Positions 5,127 to 6,296 of a stretch of 6,296 bases of DNA are shown piece after piece (the stretch's first letter is position 1; each line of letters starts with the position of its first letter). Source of the stretch: Candidatus Intestinimonas stercorigallinarum (lineage in GTDB: Bacteria; Bacillota; Clostridia; Oscillospirales; Oscillospiraceae); assembly GCA_019115345.1 (NCBI GenBank), contig DXDV01000100.1:1-6296 (forward strand). The letters run 5' to 3'. The translations under genes were made by a program, and so were the position numbers. The notes beneath the pieces were generated by a model. That model was not told the DNA's origin and did not search any database. It worked only from the letters and a program-made list of their open reading frames with translations.

Positions 5127-6041
5127 ATGAATCTTGTGTTATTTGCGTTCCTGATCCTGGGCGGACTGGGACTGGTCTTCGGCGGCGTGCTGGCCTTTGC
5201 CTCCCGGGTGTTCGCCGTGGAGGTGGACCCCCGTGAGGAGGCCATCGCCGGCTGTCTGCCCGGCGCCAACTGCGGCGGCTGCGGCTATCCCGGCTGCGGC
5301 GGTTATGCCGCCGCCGTGGTGAAGGGGGAGGCCCCCGTCAACAAGTGCGCCGCCGGCGGCGCCGCCGTGGCCGCCCAGATCGCGGAGATCATGGGCGTGT
5401 CCGCCGGCGACAGCATCAGAATGGTGGCGCAGGTCCACTGCACCGGCTGCGGTGTGAGCCATCAGAAGTACACCTACATCGGCGTGGAGGACTGCGTGGC
5501 GGCCGCCCGGCTGCCCGGCGGCGGCCCTCTGAGCTGCGACTACGGCTGCCTGGGCATGGGCTCCTGTGAGAAGGTCTGCCCCTTCGACGCCATCCACGTC
5601 ATCGACGGCGTGGCCAAGGTGGACGAGGACAAGTGCAAGGCCTGCAACCAGTGCGTGGACATCTGCCCCCGCCACATCATCGCCCTGGAGCCCTACAAGA
5701 CCAAGAAGCACGTCACCATCCCCTGCTCCTCCAAGGACAAGGGTCCTGCCGTCACCAAGGTCTGCTCCAACGGCTGTATCGGCTGCTCCCTGTGCGCCAA
5801 GTCCTGCCCCAAGGAAGCCATCACCATGGTCAACAACCTGGCTGTCATCGACTACGACAAGTGCGTCGGCTGCGGCATCTGCGCCCAGAAGTGCCCCCGC
5901 AAGCTGATCACCGTGGACGGCAAGGTGCCAGAGCCCAAGCCCGCGGCTCCCAAGCCCGCCGCGCCGGCCGCCCCCAAGGCTGCCGCCCCCGCCGCTGAGG
6001 CGCCCAAGGCCGAGGCTCCCAAGGCCGAGACCAAGGAGTAA
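5127..6041 (+). CDS. rnfB: Rnf complex Fe-S subunit RnfB, with Ala/Pro/Lys-rich C-terminal tail
   Basis: RnfB is the likely entry point for electrons from reduced ferredoxin. The 304-aa protein has an N-terminal membrane anchor (about 2-25), then the 4Fe-4S domain with C43-x5-C49-x2-C52-x4-C57 in the GANCGGCGYPGCGGYA region, and C74. Further cysteines are C105, C108, C123, C137, C141, C147 and C151. Three ferredoxin-type CxxCxxCxxxC motifs follow at 170-180, 217-227 and 246-256, and C200 and C213 lie between them. This many cysteines fits the multi-cluster clostridial RnfB type rather than the short proteobacterial form. Residues after about 267 form a low-complexity tail of Pro, Ala, Lys and Glu (PKPAAP, APKAEAPKAE) with no following domain. 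AAGGAGG (5113-5119) overlaps the rnfA stop. It is the last gene of the operon. Confidence 0.97.
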   Translation: MNLVLFAFLILGGLGLVFGGVLAFASRVFAVEVDPREEAIAGCLPGANCGGCGYPGCGGYAAAVVKGEAPVNKCAAGGAAVAAQIAEIMGVSAGDSIRMVAQVHCTGCGVSHQKYTYIGVEDCVAAARLPGGGPLSCDYGCLGMGSCEKVCPFDAIHVIDGVAKVDEDKCKACNQCVDICPRHIIALEPYKTKKHVTIPCSSKDKGPAVTKVCSNGCIGCSLCAKSCPKEAITMVNNLAVIDYDKCVGCGICAQKCPRKLITVDGKVPEPKPAAPKPAAPAAPKAAAPAAEAPKAEAPKAETKE

Positions 6042-6067
6042 GCTCCGGCCCCCTTTCAAAGCGCAAA

Positions 6068-6096
6068 AAGGCCTCCCGCCACCGGCGGGAGGCCTT
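6068..6096 (+). terminator. rnf operon terminator, probably bidirectional
   Basis: A perfect 13-bp GC-rich stem (6068-6080 with 6084-6096) around a 3-nt loop lies 26 nt after the rnfB stop. On the + strand the following tract is only CTCACTTT, a weak U-tract beyond the TT of the stem. On the - strand the stem is followed by five T's (6069-6065), a better tract. It is therefore a plausible but imperfect + strand terminator that would also block leftward transcription. Confidence 0.75.
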
Positions 6097-6138
6097 CTCA
6101 CTTTGAATTGTTGTTGAATTGAAAAAGCGTGTGGAAAA

Positions 6139-6164
6139 GGCCGTGCCGCAATTGCGGCACGGCC
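6139..6164. repeat. Perfect 26-bp palindrome downstream of rnfB
   Basis: The sequence from GGCCGTGCCGCAA to its exact reverse complement has no central spacer, so it is a 13+13 perfect dyad. It is GC-rich with AATT at its centre. As RNA it would have to lose central pairs to form a loop. No T-tract follows on either strand, although AAAA precedes it, giving a short T-tract (6138-6135) for a leftward transcript. It may be a protein-binding site, a weak terminator, or an insertion target next to the presumed transposase gene. Confidence 0.6.
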
Positions 6165-6173
6165 ACAGCCTGT

Positions 6174-6205
6174 CGAAAAAGTCCAGCATAAGCTGGGCTT
6201 TTTCG
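6174..6205. terminator. Bidirectional intrinsic terminator-like hairpin before the last gene
   Basis: CGAAAAAGTCCAGC (6174-6187) pairs with GCTGGGCTTTTTCG (6192-6205) as a 14-bp stem with one T-G pair and an ATAA loop. The A-tract and T-tract are inside the stem, the classical symmetrical form that ends transcription in both directions. It sits 38 nt before the next start codon and would shield that gene from rnf readthrough. Confidence 0.7.
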
Positions 6206-6229
6206 TTCATAAGAGGTAAAATAAGTAGC

Positions 6230-6238
6230 AGGTGGTGA
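6230..6238 (+). promoter_or_regulatory. Shine-Dalgarno site of the gene at 6244
   Basis: AGGTGGTGA differs by one base from the full anti-SD match AGGAGGTGA and lies 5 nt before ATG 6244. It supports that start. A possible -10 box TAAAAT (6217-6222) lies upstream, but I see no convincing -35 partner. Confidence 0.6.
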
Positions 6239-6243
6239 GAAAG

Positions 6244-6296
6244 ATGCTGGAACGCGGGAAAATGGATCGTAACGTAATCGAGATGGTTGGCATAGA
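6244..6296 (+). CDS. Start of a gene resembling IS1182-family transposases (partial)
   Basis: Only 17 complete codons are visible: MLERGKMDRNVIEMVGI, followed by a codon beginning GA (Asp or Glu). The stretch D-x-x-V-IEMV-x-ID matches, from memory, the N-terminus of IS1182-family (DUF772-containing, DDE) transposases, which typically read IEMV-x-ID-x-LVP-x-x-HLLRKID. A Shine-Dalgarno site precedes the start. The symmetrical hairpin at 6174-6205 upstream is compatible with an insertion sequence end protected from outside transcription. No terminal inverted repeat can be confirmed because the other end lies outside the window. With so few residues the family call is tentative. The reading frame and start are better supported than the function. 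Confidence 0.5.
   Translation, partial: MLERGKMDRNVIEMVGI

Noticed and set aside
6103..6121. Direct repeat TTGAATTG (6103-6110 and 6114-6121)
   Set aside because: Short AT-rich repeat with an 11-nt period in a spacer; too small to distinguish from chance.

Overview
The window holds a complete, canonical rnf operon in the clostridial gene order rnfC-D-G-E-A-B on the + strand (927-6041). It encodes the membrane-bound, ion-translocating ferredoxin:NAD+ oxidoreductase (Rnf complex). The codons are rich in G and C at the third position, the Shine-Dalgarno sites are strong AGGAGG types, and there is a T-box leader. Together with the gene order these suggest a high-GC anaerobic member of the Clostridia, probably Oscillospiraceae (Flavonifractor/Oscillibacter-like). 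The taxonomic placement is inference.

Layout. Positions 1-218 (- strand) carry the start of an acetolactate synthase large subunit gene (ilvB-like), which runs off the left edge. Its leader (about 550-219, - strand) is a T-box riboswitch with a clear T-box core, a terminator, and a candidate GUC (valine) specifier, driven by a good sigma-A promoter at 586-557. Positions 587-720 hold no gene that I can support. The rnf promoter lies near 721-752 inside an imperfect 17-bp inverted repeat. It is followed by a leader of about 165 nt with a long stable hairpin (835-880) and a smaller one (887-906). The six rnf genes follow with 4-nt overlaps, a 1-nt overlap or 12-nt gaps, each with its own Shine-Dalgarno sequence, so they are surely one transcription unit. 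After rnfB come three successive strong dyads (6068-6096, 6139-6164, 6174-6205). The window ends with the first 17 codons of a + strand gene (6244-) whose N-terminus resembles IS1182-family transposases.

How it works together. RnfB (Fe-S rich) is expected to take electrons from reduced ferredoxin. The electrons pass through the membrane subunits RnfA/RnfE (intramembrane Fe-S) and the covalent-FMN subunits RnfG/RnfD to RnfC, which reduces NAD+. The coupled export of Na+ or H+ energises the membrane. The divergent ilvB-like gene is separately controlled by charging of a branched-chain amino acid tRNA, probably tRNA-Val.

I found no clearly new biological system. The least explained elements are the dyad around the rnf promoter, the long rnf leader hairpin, and the palindrome cluster next to the putative insertion sequence.
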